64,000 nt of DNA. It comes from Halomonas binhaiensis. Its GTDB lineage: Bacteria; Pseudomonadota; Gammaproteobacteria; Pseudomonadales; Halomonadaceae. Numbering within the stretch: position 1 is the stretch's first letter; the number at the start of each line of letters is the position of its first letter. Where the stretch lies: positions 930,001 through 994,000 of the forward strand of contig NZ_CP038437.2 in NCBI RefSeq assembly GCF_008329985.2. Reading direction: 5' to 3'. A program made the translations under genes and the position numbers. Under the pieces are notes generated by a model, which worked only from the letters and a program-made list of their open reading frames with translations, did no database searches and was not told the origin of the DNA. Positions 52,800 through 62,972 of the stretch are shown piece after piece.

Positions 52800-55247
52800 A
52801 TGAGTGACGAACGCGATCCGCAGGATGATGAGCTGAATTGGGTCGACCTGGAAGGTGACGACAGCTCCGAGCACCAGGACACGGATGACCAGGTGCAGGA
52901 ACATGCTGTGATTCCGGCAGCAGCCTCGCTACCCGAACGTTTGTATCTTCTGCCGATTCACAATCGTCCCTTCTTCCCTGCCCAGGTGCAGCCACTGGTG
53001 ATCAACCGTGAGCGCTGGGACGAGACTATCGAACGAGTCGATAACACGCCGCATCATACTGTCGGCCTGGCCTTCGTCGGCGAGACGGGAGTCGAGTCTT
53101 TAGGCTGGCAGGATTTCCCGGAAGTGGGCACTGCAGTGATGGTCCACAAGCTGCAGCGTGATCCTCAGCAAGTGCAATTCATTGCCCAGGGCATGCGCCG
53201 TTTCAAGATCGAGCGCTGGCTGTCGAAGAAAGCCCCGTTTCTGGTCGAGGTCAGTTATCCTCGCGAGCCTGTCGACGCCAGTGATGACGAGACCCGGGCC
53301 TATGCCATGGCGCTGATCAACGGCATCAAGGAACTGTTGCCGATCAACCCGCTATATGGCGAAGAGCTCAAGCACTACCTCAATCGCTTCAGCCCCCATG
53401 AACCAAGTCCTCTAACCGATTTTGCCGCGGCCATCACTTCTGCCCAGGGTGCTGAGCTGCAGGATGTCCTGACCACACTGCCTGTGGTGTTGCGCATGCA
53501 GAAGGTATTGCCGTTGCTGCGCAAGGAAATTGAAGTTGCCCAGCTTCAGAGCGAGATCAGTGAGCAGGTCAATGCCCAGATGGAGCAGCGTCAGCGTGAG
53601 TTCTTCCTGCGCGAGCAGCTCAAGGTCATTCAGCGTGAACTGGGTATCTCCAAGGACGATCGCGAAAACGATGTGGATACCTTCCGCGCCCGGCTCAAGG
53701 GAAAGGAAGTGCCGCAGCGGGTCAAGGAGCGCATTGACGAGGAGCTGGACAAGCTTTCGGTGCTGGAGACTGGTTCGCCGGAATATGGCACCACGCGCAA
53801 CTATCTCGATTGGCTGACCAACGTACCTTGGGGAGTGACCAGCACGGACCACCTTGACCTGGGGCATGCACGCAAGGTGCTCGACCGGGATCACGATGGT
53901 CTCAAGGACGTTAAGGAGCGCATTGTCGAGTTCCTGGCCGAAGGCACCTTCAAGGGCGATGTCGGCGGCTCCATCCTGTTGCTGGTTGGCCCTCCCGGTG
54001 TCGGCAAGACCTCTGTCGGTCGTTCCATCGCCGAGGCGCTGGGGCGCAAGTTCTACCGTTTCTCGGTCGGCGGGATGCGTGACGAGGCAGAGATCAAGGG
54101 GCACCGCCGCACCTATATCGGTGCCATGCCCGGCAAGCTTGTGCAGGCGCTCAAGGAAGTCGAAGTCGAGAACCCGGTGATCATGCTCGACGAGATCGAC
54201 AAGATGGGGCAGTCCTTCCAGGGAGACCCGGCTTCGGCGCTGCTCGAGGTACTTGATCCAGAGCAGAACGTCGACTTCCTCGATCATTACCTGGACGTGC
54301 GTCTGGACCTGTCCAAGGTACTGTTCGTGTGTACCGCCAATACCCTGGATTCGATTCCGGGACCTCTGCTTGACCGCATGGAACAGATTCGCCTGTCTGG
54401 CTACATTGCCGAAGAGAAGCTGGCCATTGCTCGCAACCACCTGTGGCCCAAGTTGCTCAAGCGCGACAAGATTCCACGCAAGCGTATCCAGCTCAGCAAT
54501 GCCGCCCTGCGCCAGGTCATCGAAGGCTATGCCCGCGAAGCGGGAGTGCGTCAGCTGGAGAAGCAGTTGCACCGCATTGTGCGCAAGGCTGCGGTGAAGC
54601 TGCTGGAGAGCGAGGAGGCCTCGGTCAGCGTGACAGTGAAGAACCTGGAAGAATTCCTCGGCGCACCGATCTTCCGCAAGGAAAAGGTGATGAAGGGGGC
54701 TGGGGTGGTCACTGGTCTCGCCTGGACGTCCATGGGCGGGGCAACACTATCCATCGAAGCCGGGCGGGTTCACGGGCTGGACCGTGGCTTCAAGCTCACG
54801 GGGCAGCTTGGCGACGTGATGAAGGAGTCCGCCAATATTGCCTACAGCTTCGTGCAGGGGCACATGGCAGAGTATGGCGCTGACCCCAGCTACTTTGAGT
54901 CGTCCTTTGTGCATGTACACGTGCCAGAAGGAGCGACCCCCAAGGATGGCCCTTCCGCGGGGGTGACCATGACCACGGCGCTGCTGTCACTGGCGCGCAA
55001 TGAACCGATCAAACGCAACCTGGCGATGACCGGGGAGCTGACCCTGACCGGTCATGTGCTGCCCGTGGGCGGTATTCGCGAGAAGATCATTGCGGCGCGG
55101 CGCAGTGATATCTTCGAAGTCATCCTGCCCGAGGCCAACCGGCGTGATTACGATGAACTGCCCGACTATCTCAAGGACGGCATGACGGTGCATTTCGCTT
55201 CCCAGTACAAGGATGTTGCCCGAGTGGTGTTTGAAGACCGAGGGTGA
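52800..55247 (+). CDS. Lon-family ATP-dependent protease (divergent, AsrA-like)
   Basis: 815 residues. N-terminal LON domain with LPIHNRPFFPAQVQPL, AAA+ module with GPPGVGKTSVGRSIAEALGR and IMLDEIDKMGQSF, and a C-terminal protease domain with the Ser719-Lys762 dyad (DGPSAGVTM; GGIREKIIAARR), spaced 43 residues as in E. coli Lon. The PIHNRPFFP form of the N-terminal motif and an acidic 30-residue N-terminus resemble the second Lon of pseudomonads (AsrA) more than housekeeping Lon; clpX and hupB, usual lon neighbours, are absent. ATG 52800 has GAGG 5 bases upstream. Confidence 0.9.
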   Translation: MSDERDPQDDELNWVDLEGDDSSEHQDTDDQVQEHAVIPAAASLPERLYLLPIHNRPFFPAQVQPLVINRERWDETIERVDNTPHHTVGLAFVGETGVESLGWQDFPEVGTAVMVHKLQRDPQQVQFIAQGMRRFKIERWLSKKAPFLVEVSYPREPVDASDDETRAYAMALINGIKELLPINPLYGEELKHYLNRFSPHEPSPLTDFAAAITSAQGAELQDVLTTLPVVLRMQKVLPLLRKEIEVAQLQSEISEQVNAQMEQRQREFFLREQLKVIQRELGISKDDRENDVDTFRARLKGKEVPQRVKERIDEELDKLSVLETGSPEYGTTRNYLDWLTNVPWGVTSTDHLDLGHARKVLDRDHDGLKDVKERIVEFLAEGTFKGDVGGSILLLVGPPGVGKTSVGRSIAEALGRKFYRFSVGGMRDEAEIKGHRRTYIGAMPGKLVQALKEVEVENPVIMLDEIDKMGQSFQGDPASALLEVLDPEQNVDFLDHYLDVRLDLSKVLFVCTANTLDSIPGPLLDRMEQIRLSGYIAEEKLAIARNHLWPKLLKRDKIPRKRIQLSNAALRQVIEGYAREAGVRQLEKQLHRIVRKAAVKLLESEEASVSVTVKNLEEFLGAPIFRKEKVMKGAGVVTGLAWTSMGGATLSIEAGRVHGLDRGFKLTGQLGDVMKESANIAYSFVQGHMAEYGADPSYFESSFVHVHVPEGATPKDGPSAGVTMTTALLSLARNEPIKRNLAMTGELTLTGHVLPVGGIREKIIAARRSDIFEVILPEANRRDYDELPDYLKDGMTVHFASQYKDVARVVFEDRG

Positions 55248-55310
55248 GGGCGGGCGAGTCTTCGGGTAAGCTGTGAGGCATTCATCACGGATTACCGAGC
55301 ATCACTGCCA

Positions 55311-56366
55311 ATGAAAGACATCCTGACCAAGACCCGGGTGGCGTTAGTGCATCCGGGTCTTTCAATGTTGACGGCATTGGCCGCTATCACGACATTCAGC
55401 TCCTCACAGGCGTTGGCACAGGACGGCGAAAAGCCGCAGCTTACGGTCTATACCTATGACTCCTTCGTGGCTGAATGGGGCCCAGGACCTGCCATCGAGA
55501 AGGCCTTTGAAGCACGTTGCGGCTGCGACCTGCAGTTTGTCGCTCTAGAGGGAGGTGTCGATATCCTGCAGCGCCTGCGTCTGGAAGGGGCATCCACCGA
55601 AGCGGATGTGATCCTCGGCCTGGACATGAACCTGATGGAAGATGCCAGGGCTCTGGAACTGCTTGCGCCGCACGAGGCGGATACTTCCGCTCTCGAATTG
55701 CCCATCGAATGGGATGACGACGTCTTCCTGCCTTATGATTGGGGCCGTTTTGCCTTCGTCTATGACAGTGAGGCACTGCCCAATCCGCCGGACAGTCTTG
55801 AAGCATTGATGGATGCCCCCGAAGACCTGAAGGTGATCATCAGTGATCCAAGAACCAGCGTGCCGGGGCTAGGTCTGCTGCTGTGGATCAAGCATGTCTA
55901 CGGCGACAAGGCAGATGAGGCCTGGGAGCGACTATCACCGCATATTCTCACGGTGGCCAGTGGCTGGAGTCAGGCCTACTTCTCGCTGTTCATGAATGGC
56001 GAAGCTCCCATGGTGCTGTCCTACAGTACGTCACCTGCCTATCACATGGCATTCGACAAGACGGATCGCTATCAGGCTGCCGAGTTCAAGGAGGGCCACT
56101 ACCTGCAGGTGGAAACGGCAGCGATGGTGTCCGGTACCGATGAGCCTGAGCTGGCGCATGCGTTCATGGACTTTATTCTGAACGAGGACTTCCAGCGCCA
56201 TATTCCCCTTGGCAATGTGATGTATCCGGCGATCGATCTGGGTGATGAATTGCCCGAGGTATTCGACCGCCTGATCGAACCCGAAAGCTATACCTTCAGC
56301 CCCGCAGAGGTCAGCCAGCACCGTCGTGAGTGGATCCGGGAATGGCTCAACGCTTCCAGCCGCTAA
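55311..56366 (+). CDS. thiB: Thiamine ABC transporter substrate-binding protein
   Basis: 351 residues. Signal peptide about 1-36 (cleavage ALA-QD) then a periplasmic binding protein fold with LTVYTYDSFVAEWGPGPAIEKAFE and VPGLGLLLWIKHVYG, matching ThiB/TbpA. Binds thiamine, its mono- or pyrophosphate. First gene of thiBPQ; no THI-box riboswitch was found in the 63-bp leader. Overlaps thiP by 25 bp. Confidence 0.93.
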   Translation: MKDILTKTRVALVHPGLSMLTALAAITTFSSSQALAQDGEKPQLTVYTYDSFVAEWGPGPAIEKAFEARCGCDLQFVALEGGVDILQRLRLEGASTEADVILGLDMNLMEDARALELLAPHEADTSALELPIEWDDDVFLPYDWGRFAFVYDSEALPNPPDSLEALMDAPEDLKVIISDPRTSVPGLGLLLWIKHVYGDKADEAWERLSPHILTVASGWSQAYFSLFMNGEAPMVLSYSTSPAYHMAFDKTDRYQAAEFKEGHYLQVETAAMVSGTDEPELAHAFMDFILNEDFQRHIPLGNVMYPAIDLGDELPEVFDRLIEPESYTFSPAEVSQHRREWIREWLNASSR

Positions 56367-58042
56367 GCGGGCCTGCCACCAACCGGTTGCCACTTCCGGC
56401 CGCCGGGTTGGTGATGTTGGGTATTGTCGCTGTTGGGCTAGGCAGTCTTGCTGCCTTGATCCATGCAGCCAGTGACCTCCACATCGCCCAGCTCTGGCAG
56501 GAACCGTACCTGCTGGCGATCCTGAAATTCAGCTTGTGGCAGGCCACGCTGTCCACGTTGATCTCTCTTGGGCTTGGCATGTTGGTGGCGGTGGTACTGG
56601 CGCGCCGTCCCCGATTTCCCGGACGCGGCCTGTTGCTGCGCATCATGGAAATGTCGCTGGTGATCCCGAGCCTGCTGGCACTGTTTGGCCTGGTTGCCGT
56701 GCACGGTCGCCAAGGTTGGGTGGCGCCGCTGATCGAGGCGATGCCGTTTTTCTCGGGAAATGCGCCAGGGTATCTCTATGGCCTGTCGGGTATCGTATTG
56801 GCGCATGTCTTCTTCAATCTGCCGCTGTCGGCGCGGATCATGCTGCAGGCAGTGGAACGTGCACCGGGCACCCATTGGCGCCTGGTGGCTCAGTTCGGGC
56901 TGTCGCGGCGAGCGATCTGGCAGGTGCTGGAGTGGCCAGCCATCAAACCACTGCTGCCGCGTCTTGCCGCCTTGGTCTTCACCCTGTGCTTCACCAGCTT
57001 TGCCATTGTCATGACGCTAGGGGGTGGCCCTGGCAGCAGTACGCTGGAAGTCGCTCTGTATCAGGCGCTCAAGTACGACAATGATCTGGCCCTGGCAGCA
57101 CTTCTGGCATTGACCCAATTGACCATCTGTCTGGCATTGTGGGGAATGGCGCTGGCTGGTGGGGCAAGTGCCCCATTGTTGCAGGGTGGTTCCGAACAGC
57201 GTGTCGGGCAGCCCCTGGACGCTCAGCGTCGTGATACCCGAGGATGGCGCCGCCTGGGCGATGGAGTGACCTTGTCAGCCTTGATTCTGCTCCTGGTGCC
57301 GCCGCTGGTGGCTATCGTGATTGCCGGGCTGGCAGGAGTACCGCAGATGGTTGCGGATGGGACCGTATGGGCGGCTGCCCGGCGTAGTCTGTTGATGGCC
57401 TCATGTGCCGGTATCGGTGCTGTCAGCCTGGCGCTGGTCCTGCTGGCGGGGACTGGTGTATTGCGTGATGCGGGTCGGCGCGGGCTGGCTGCAGTGATGG
57501 AAGGCAGTGGCCAGTTGATACTGGTATTACCGGCACTGGTTCTGGGGACAGGGCTGTTCGTCCTGTTACGACCTGCCCTTGGTGGCGCCATGCAGGCCTA
57601 TGCGCTGGTGGTGCTGGTCAATGCGTTGATGGCGTTACCTTTCGCCATGCAGGTTCTGCGCAGTGGGGCGGTGGAGCTTGCCGCTCCCCAGCGCCGGCTG
57701 GCCGATCAGCTTGGTATTCATGGCTGGGCTCGATTGCGCTGGTTGTTATGGCCGCGGCTTAGACGCCCCATGGCCTTGTCACTTGCCTATGCCATGACGC
57801 TTTCGCTAGGGGATTTCAGTGTCATAGCACTGTTTGGTTCGCCTGCATCACCAACATTGCCGATGCTGCTGTATCAGCAGCTTGGTGGATATCGATGGCA
57901 GAGCGCAGCGGCGACAGCTCTCATGCTGCTGGCATTGATCGTGCTGATATTCGCTCTGCTCTCTGTCCTGACTCGCCGTCTGCCCCGTTACCCTTGGAAA
58001 AGGTCAGGCCGTCTGTCTGTCGTGTCGAGGCCGCAATGCTGA
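56342..58042 (+). CDS. thiP: Thiamine ABC transporter permease
   Basis: 566 residues, about twelve membrane segments forming two fused permease domains; each half carries the EAA-type cytoplasmic loop (EWPAIKPLLPRL and LLWPRLRRPMAL). Fused halves are the rule for ThiP. ATG 56342 lies inside the thiB end, and the 3' end overlaps thiQ by 7 bp. Confidence 0.92.
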   Translation: MAQRFQPLSGPATNRLPLPAAGLVMLGIVAVGLGSLAALIHAASDLHIAQLWQEPYLLAILKFSLWQATLSTLISLGLGMLVAVVLARRPRFPGRGLLLRIMEMSLVIPSLLALFGLVAVHGRQGWVAPLIEAMPFFSGNAPGYLYGLSGIVLAHVFFNLPLSARIMLQAVERAPGTHWRLVAQFGLSRRAIWQVLEWPAIKPLLPRLAALVFTLCFTSFAIVMTLGGGPGSSTLEVALYQALKYDNDLALAALLALTQLTICLALWGMALAGGASAPLLQGGSEQRVGQPLDAQRRDTRGWRRLGDGVTLSALILLLVPPLVAIVIAGLAGVPQMVADGTVWAAARRSLLMASCAGIGAVSLALVLLAGTGVLRDAGRRGLAAVMEGSGQLILVLPALVLGTGLFVLLRPALGGAMQAYALVVLVNALMALPFAMQVLRSGAVELAAPQRRLADQLGIHGWARLRWLLWPRLRRPMALSLAYAMTLSLGDFSVIALFGSPASPTLPMLLYQQLGGYRWQSAAATALMLLALIVLIFALLSVLTRRLPRYPWKRSGRLSVVSRPQC

Positions 58043-58692
58043 TAGCTGATGCACTGAGTTTTCATTATGCCCTGGCGCAACCAGGGGAAACCCTGGATTT
58101 CCGCTTTGACCTGCAACTTGCACCAGGGGAATGCCTGGCCGTGGACGGTCCTTCCGGGGCCGGCAAGAGCACGCTGCTGAGCCTTCTGGCGGGGTTTCTC
58201 ACGCCAGCATCCGGGCGGTTATTGTGGAGCGATCAAGATCTGACCGCTCTGCCTCCCTGGGAAAGGGATATCACGACGGTCTTCCAGGATCACAATCTGT
58301 TTGATCATTTGCCGGTGTGGGCCAATGTCGGGCTGGGGCTGGCTCCGAACCTGCGTCTCAGCCAAGCACAGCATCAGAGCATTGGTGAAGGATTGGCCCA
58401 GGTTGGACTGGAAGGACTGGCAGAGCGGCTCCCGACAGAGCTTTCCGGTGGCCAACGTCAGCGCGTGGCTCTGATTCGAGCACTGTTGCGCCAGACTCGA
58501 TTGCTGTTGCTGGATGAACCTTTCAGTGGCCTGGACCGGGCCAATCGTGAGTTGCTATGGCAGCAGGTGCAACGCCTCAAGGAACGTGGTGTTGCAGTGA
58601 TGCTGGTCAGTCATGACACGGAAGACATCACGGCTCTGGCGGACCGTCGGCTATTGCTGGCTGATGGTCGGTTAAAGGAGGCGGCTATTTAG
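58036..58692 (+). CDS. thiQ: Thiamine ABC transporter ATP-binding protein
   Basis: 218 residues. Walker A GPSGAGKST, signature LSGGQRQRVALIRA, Walker B LLLLDEPFSGLD and switch His in LVSHDTED. Powers ThiP. ATG 58036 follows GAGG by 5 bases and gives the short ThiQ length; earlier in-frame starts lie inside thiP. Confidence 0.93.
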   Translation: MLIADALSFHYALAQPGETLDFRFDLQLAPGECLAVDGPSGAGKSTLLSLLAGFLTPASGRLLWSDQDLTALPPWERDITTVFQDHNLFDHLPVWANVGLGLAPNLRLSQAQHQSIGEGLAQVGLEGLAERLPTELSGGQRQRVALIRALLRQTRLLLLDEPFSGLDRANRELLWQQVQRLKERGVAVMLVSHDTEDITALADRRLLLADGRLKEAAI

Positions 58693-58914
58693 TGCCTCAT
58701 AGCTGGCTGGCATGCAATCCGTGGGCATGACAAAATCAACAGTCTGGACACGCGACACTACCCGGAAAAGCAGCTGAAGCTGCTCGAATACCCGAGAAGG
58801 ACGAAGCGTTCATGCTTCACGTTGACCACTGGCTGCGATCAGGCCAGGCAGGAATGACGTGCGCCGTAGCGCTTGGCTCCAGGTATTGCCGGGATAAAAA
58901 ATGATGAGGATCCC

Positions 58915-60759
58915 ATGCCTGAGTATCGTTCCCGTACTACAACCGCTGGCCGCAACATGGCTGGTGCCCGCGCTCTGTGGCGCGCCACCGGCATGAAGGA
59001 TGACGACTTCCACAAGCCGATTATCGCGGTGGCCAACTCCTTCACCCAGTTCGTCCCTGGCCATGTGCACCTCAAGGATATGGGCCAGCTGGTGGCTCGC
59101 GAGATCGAGAAGGCCGGGGGAGTGGCCAAGGAATTCAATACCATCGCGGTAGACGATGGTATCGCCATGGGACACGACGGCATGCTCTATTCGCTGCCTA
59201 GCCGTGACCTGATTGCCGATAGCGTCGAGTACATGGTCAATGCCCACTGCGCGGATGCGCTGGTGTGTATCTCCAACTGCGACAAGATTACTCCCGGAAT
59301 GCTGATGGCCGCCATGCGCCTCAATGTTCCGGTGATCTTCGTCTCCGGTGGACCCATGGAGGCCGGCAAGACCAAGCTGCTCGATCACGGTCTCGACCTG
59401 GTCGATGCCATGGTCATGGCAGCGGACGACAGCGTCGACGAGGAGTTGCTCAACGAGGTGGAGCGCAGTGCCTGCCCGACCTGCGGTAGCTGCTCCGGTA
59501 TGTTCACCGCCAACTCGATGAACTGCCTGACCGAGGCGCTGGGCCTGGCATTGCCGGGTAACGGCACCGTGGTGGCAACCCACTCGGATCGCAGGCGTCT
59601 GTTCGAGAACGCCGGTGAACGCATTGTCGAGCTGGCCAAACGCTACTACGAGGGTGATGAAGCGCACCTGCTGCCTCGCGCGATCGGCTCAAAGGCGGCA
59701 TTCCGCAACGCCATGACCCTCGATATCGCCATGGGTGGCTCGACCAACACCATTCTGCACCTGCTGGCGGCAGCTCAGGAGGCGGAAATCGATTTCACCA
59801 TGCAGGATATCGATCGCCTCAGCCGCGAGGTACCGCAGCTGTGCAAGGTGGCCCCCAACACCCAGAAGTATCACATCGAGGACGTGCACCGTGCCGGTGG
59901 CATCATGGCCATCCTCGGTGAGCTGGACCGTGCCGGAGTGCTCGATTCCAGTGTGCCTACAGTCTACGGGGACACCCTCAAGGAAGCGCTGGACGAGTGG
60001 GACATCATGCGCAACCCCAGTCCGGAAGTGATCAGCTTCTACAGGGCCGGGCCGGGCGGTGTGCCGACTCAGGTAGCCTTTTCCCAGAGCGCCCGCTGGC
60101 CGAGCCTCGATGGTGATCGCGCCACCGGTTGTATCCGTGACTATGAGCATGCCTTCTCTCGTGAAGGTGGCCTCGCTGTGCTGACCGGCAACATTGCCGA
60201 AGATGGCTGTGTGGTGAAGAGCGCCGGTGTCGACGAGAGCATTCTGGTATTCGAGGGGCCGGCGCATGTGGTCGAATCCCAGGACCAGGCTGTCGAGCAT
60301 ATTCTCGGTGGCAAGGTGAAGGAAGGCGACGTGGTAGTGATCCGCTACGAGGGGCCGCGTGGTGGTCCCGGTATGCAGGAAATGCTCTACCCGACCTCAT
60401 ATCTGAAATCCAAGGGGCTGGGCAAGGCCTGTGCGCTGTTGACCGATGGACGCTTCTCGGGAGGGACTTCGGGGCTGTCGATTGGTCATGCCTCGCCGGA
60501 AGCGGCAGCCGGGGGGGCCATCGGACTGGTCGAGAATGGCGATATCATCCGCATCGATATCCCCAACCGAACCATCAATGTGCTGTTGGATGAAGCAGAG
60601 CTGTCGGCGCGTCGCGACTCTCAGGAAGCGCGTGGCGCTGATGCCTGGAAGCCCAGCATCCAGCGAGACCGCAAGGTGTCGGCGGCGCTGAAGGCCTACG
60701 CGCTGTTGGCGACCTCCGCCGACAAGGGTGCGGTACGGGATCTTGAGAAGCTTGGCTGA
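58915..60759 (+). CDS. ilvD: Dihydroxy-acid dehydratase
   Basis: 614 residues, iron-sulfur enzyme for valine, isoleucine and pantothenate synthesis. Cluster Cys ligands in [11 protein letters not shown] and [19 protein letters not shown], plus GGSTNTILH and [16 protein letters not shown]. It is the second IlvD/Edd-family member of the window, next to edd at 4982. ATG 58915 follows GAGG. Monocistronic as far as can be seen, with 222 bp before and 253 bp after. Confidence 0.96.
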   Translation: MPEYRSRTTTAGRNMAGARALWRATGMKDDDFHKPIIAVANSFTQFVPGHVHLKDMGQLVAREIEKAGGVAKEFNTIAVDDGIAMGHDGMLYSLPSRDLIADSVEYMVNAHCADALVCISNCDKITPGMLMAAMRLNVPVIFVSGGPMEAGKTKLLDHGLDLVDAMVMAADDSVDEELLNEVERSACPTCGSCSGMFTANSMNCLTEALGLALPGNGTVVATHSDRRRLFENAGERIVELAKRYYEGDEAHLLPRAIGSKAAFRNAMTLDIAMGGSTNTILHLLAAAQEAEIDFTMQDIDRLSREVPQLCKVAPNTQKYHIEDVHRAGGIMAILGELDRAGVLDSSVPTVYGDTLKEALDEWDIMRNPSPEVISFYRAGPGGVPTQVAFSQSARWPSLDGDRATGCIRDYEHAFSREGGLAVLTGNIAEDGCVVKSAGVDESILVFEGPAHVVESQDQAVEHILGGKVKEGDVVVIRYEGPRGGPGMQEMLYPTSYLKSKGLGKACALLTDGRFSGGTSGLSIGHASPEAAAGGAIGLVENGDIIRIDIPNRTINVLLDEAELSARRDSQEARGADAWKPSIQRDRKVSAALKAYALLATSADKGAVRDLEKLG

Positions 60760-61012
60760 ACACCGTTACATGGTCATGACCCCCTGTGTGGCCGGTCAGT
60801 ACTTGCTTGGTGATATACGAAAACTGTCTGTATTTACCGACTGATAGTGCGCAAACCAAGGGCTGAAGGGGGTTGTGGGTCTGAGTCCAAGAGGTAAGAG
60901 GGACTCGATTAATTGTGCAGATTTCGTCATCCTAGTGTTCATGAAAAGTGGTTCAGAGGTCGTCCTTGGATGGCCTCTGGATCTATTGCTGTTGTAAGGA
61001 AGACGAATCACT

Positions 61013-62110
61013 ATGAAGACACAGACCCTGAACGTGGGCCTGGTCGGCTACGGCATGGCCGCCAAGACGTTTCATGCACCATTGATTCATGCGGCAACCG
61101 GCCTTGAGCTGTTGTCCATCGTCAGTTCCGATGCTGCCAAGGTGAAGGCTGACTGGCCGGATGTAGAGGTTGTCGATAACCTCAATGACCTGCTTGCCGA
61201 TCGCATGATTGACCTTGTTGTCATTGCCACTCCCAATGAACATCACTTTCCCATGGCCAAGGCAGCATTGACTGCCGGCAAGCACGTGGTCATCGACAAG
61301 CCAATGACGGTGTCATTGTCCGAGGCGCGCAACCTGCGTGCTCAGGCGGATCGTTTGGATCTGATGCTCAGCGTGTTTCACAATCGCCGCTGGGATAGCG
61401 ATTTTCTCACTGTATGTCGCCTGATCGAAGAGCAGCGTCTAGGCCGCCTGGTGTCCTTCACTTCGCGCTTCGACCGCTTCCGTCCCCATGTGCCGGACCG
61501 CTGGCGCGAGAAGTCCAAGCCTGGCGGGGGGATCTGGTATGACCTCGGCCCTCATCTGCTCGACCAGGCCCGGGTGCTGTTCGGCATGCCTCGCGCCATT
61601 CTGCTGGAGCTGTCAACATCGCGAGATGCTGCGGAAGTGGATGATGAGTTCGTGTGCATGCTCGAGTACGAGGGCTTAAGGGTCTCGCTGGAAGCCAGTA
61701 CGCTGGTGGCGGAGCCCAGCCCGCGTTTCGTGCTGCATGGTACCAAGGGCAGCTATTCGATCTATGGGCTCGATCCGCAGGAAGACTGGCTCAAGGAAGG
61801 GCAGGTACCCAGCGATGACTGGGGCATCGATCCTCAGCCGGGTGTTGCCACGATCAATGAGGGTAGCGATGAGGAGCCTCACCTCGTCGTCCATGAGGTT
61901 CCCTCCGAGCCAGGAAATTACCCTGCCTACTACGCAGCAGTGCGTGAAGCCTTGCTGCTCAAGGGTGGGCAACCGCCCGTAACCGGGGAAGAAGGCGTGG
62001 AAATCATGACACTGCTCGAGGCAGGGCTCGATAGCTATCGCCAGGGACGCTGGGTACGCTTGAAAGAAGGCAATGGCAACATGCGCCGTTTGCACGGCAC
62101 TCGTCGCTGA
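61013..62110 (+). CDS. Gfo/Idh/MocA-family oxidoreductase
   Basis: 365 residues. N-terminal Rossmann fold VGLVGYGMAAKTFHAPLI, VIATPNEHHFPMAKAAL, and the EKP-like signature HVVIDKPMTV (Lys of the active site); the C-terminal domain has GGGIWYDLGPHLLDQA. Similar to E. coli YdgJ. NAD(P)-dependent sugar or polyol dehydrogenase; substrate unknown. ATG 61013 with AAGGA upstream. Confidence 0.88.
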   Translation: MKTQTLNVGLVGYGMAAKTFHAPLIHAATGLELLSIVSSDAAKVKADWPDVEVVDNLNDLLADRMIDLVVIATPNEHHFPMAKAALTAGKHVVIDKPMTVSLSEARNLRAQADRLDLMLSVFHNRRWDSDFLTVCRLIEEQRLGRLVSFTSRFDRFRPHVPDRWREKSKPGGGIWYDLGPHLLDQARVLFGMPRAILLELSTSRDAAEVDDEFVCMLEYEGLRVSLEASTLVAEPSPRFVLHGTKGSYSIYGLDPQEDWLKEGQVPSDDWGIDPQPGVATINEGSDEEPHLVVHEVPSEPGNYPAYYAAVREALLLKGGQPPVTGEEGVEIMTLLEAGLDSYRQGRWVRLKEGNGNMRRLHGTRR

Positions 62111-62146
62111 TACGGTGCCTGGAGGATAGATACAGCGCGCCGCAGT

Positions 62147-62216
62147 TTCCGAGTCATAGCCTCTGAGCCATGGTTTCTGATTCATGACTTCCGAGTCATG
62201 ACTTCTGGGCCATGTT
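62147..62216. repeat. 14-bp tandem repeat, five copies
   Basis: Units at 62147, 62161, 62175, 62189 and 62203, consensus ttctgagtcatgac; the first and last two bases vary most. It lies in the 172-bp gap between convergent genes. Confidence 0.85.
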
Positions 62217-62282
62217 GCTCCTGGCTCGGAACAAATGTGGAGCGCTGATCTTTCTGCTGCTGATTCTTGTCCCGGGAAGGTG

Positions 62283-62858
62283 TCACCAGAAGTTGGCCTC
62301 GCTGGCTTCCTGGCGCAGTTTATCCCTGGCGATATATAGGGCGGCGATGGCCCGGGCTTCATGAAAGTCGCTCCGTGTGAGCAGGGCAGAAATCTCGTCG
62401 AGCGCATGAGTTTCCACGATCAACGGTTCTGGTTCATCACCTTCCAGGCGTTGGGGGTAGAGGTCCCAGGCCAGCATGACCTGCATGCTTTGACTCATGT
62501 AGTTGGGAGACAAGGACAGTTCGGTCAATGGCTCGATGCGTCTGGCCCCCATGCCACACTCTTCCATCAACTCTCGGTTGGCGGCGTTGAAGATGTCTTC
62601 TCCTTCATCGACCAGCCCCTTGGGTAGTGTCAGGACATAGTCTTCAAATCCGGCGGCATACTCGCGAATCAGCAGTACATGCTCTGGGTCTGGCATGGCT
62701 ACGATCATGACCGCCCCGTAGCCGCGACCGGTGCTGCCGAGCCGCTCGAATGTACGCTTCTCGCCATTGGAAAATTCCAGATCGAGCTCCTCGACATGGA
62801 ACAGCCGACTTTTGGCCACGCTGCGTCGGGCCAGGATGTGGGGCTTGTGATGAGCCAT
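62283..62858 (-). CDS. nudE: ADP compounds hydrolase NudE
   Basis: 191 residues. Nudix box GLVDEGEDIFNAANRELMEECGM in the form GX5EX7REXXEEXGX; upstream RGYGAVMIVAMPD. Hydrolyses ADP-ribose and NADH-type compounds. Divergent from yrfG with 114 bp between, as in E. coli, where nudE, yrfG and hslR are also neighbours. Confidence 0.93.
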   Translation of the reverse strand: MAHHKPHILARRSVAKSRLFHVEELDLEFSNGEKRTFERLGSTGRGYGAVMIVAMPDPEHVLLIREYAAGFEDYVLTLPKGLVDEGEDIFNAANRELMEECGMGARRIEPLTELSLSPNYMSQSMQVMLAWDLYPQRLEGDEPEPLIVETHALDEISALLTRSDFHEARAIAALYIARDKLRQEASEANFW

Positions 62859-62972
62859 TGAGTCTCCGAATATGCAGCAATCTGAACCTGGTTTCGGTTA
62901 AACTACCACGTTTTTCCCTGTCACCCACTCTCGCTGAGATAGGGTGAGATTGAATTGAGGCTAAGCTGAGAG

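Noticed and set aside
53412..54572. Minus-strand open frame of 386 codons
   Set aside because: Antisense to the Lon-family protease gene.
55248..55310. Possible TPP riboswitch before thiB
   Set aside because: The gap is only 63 bp and lacks the ctgaga core of the THI box.
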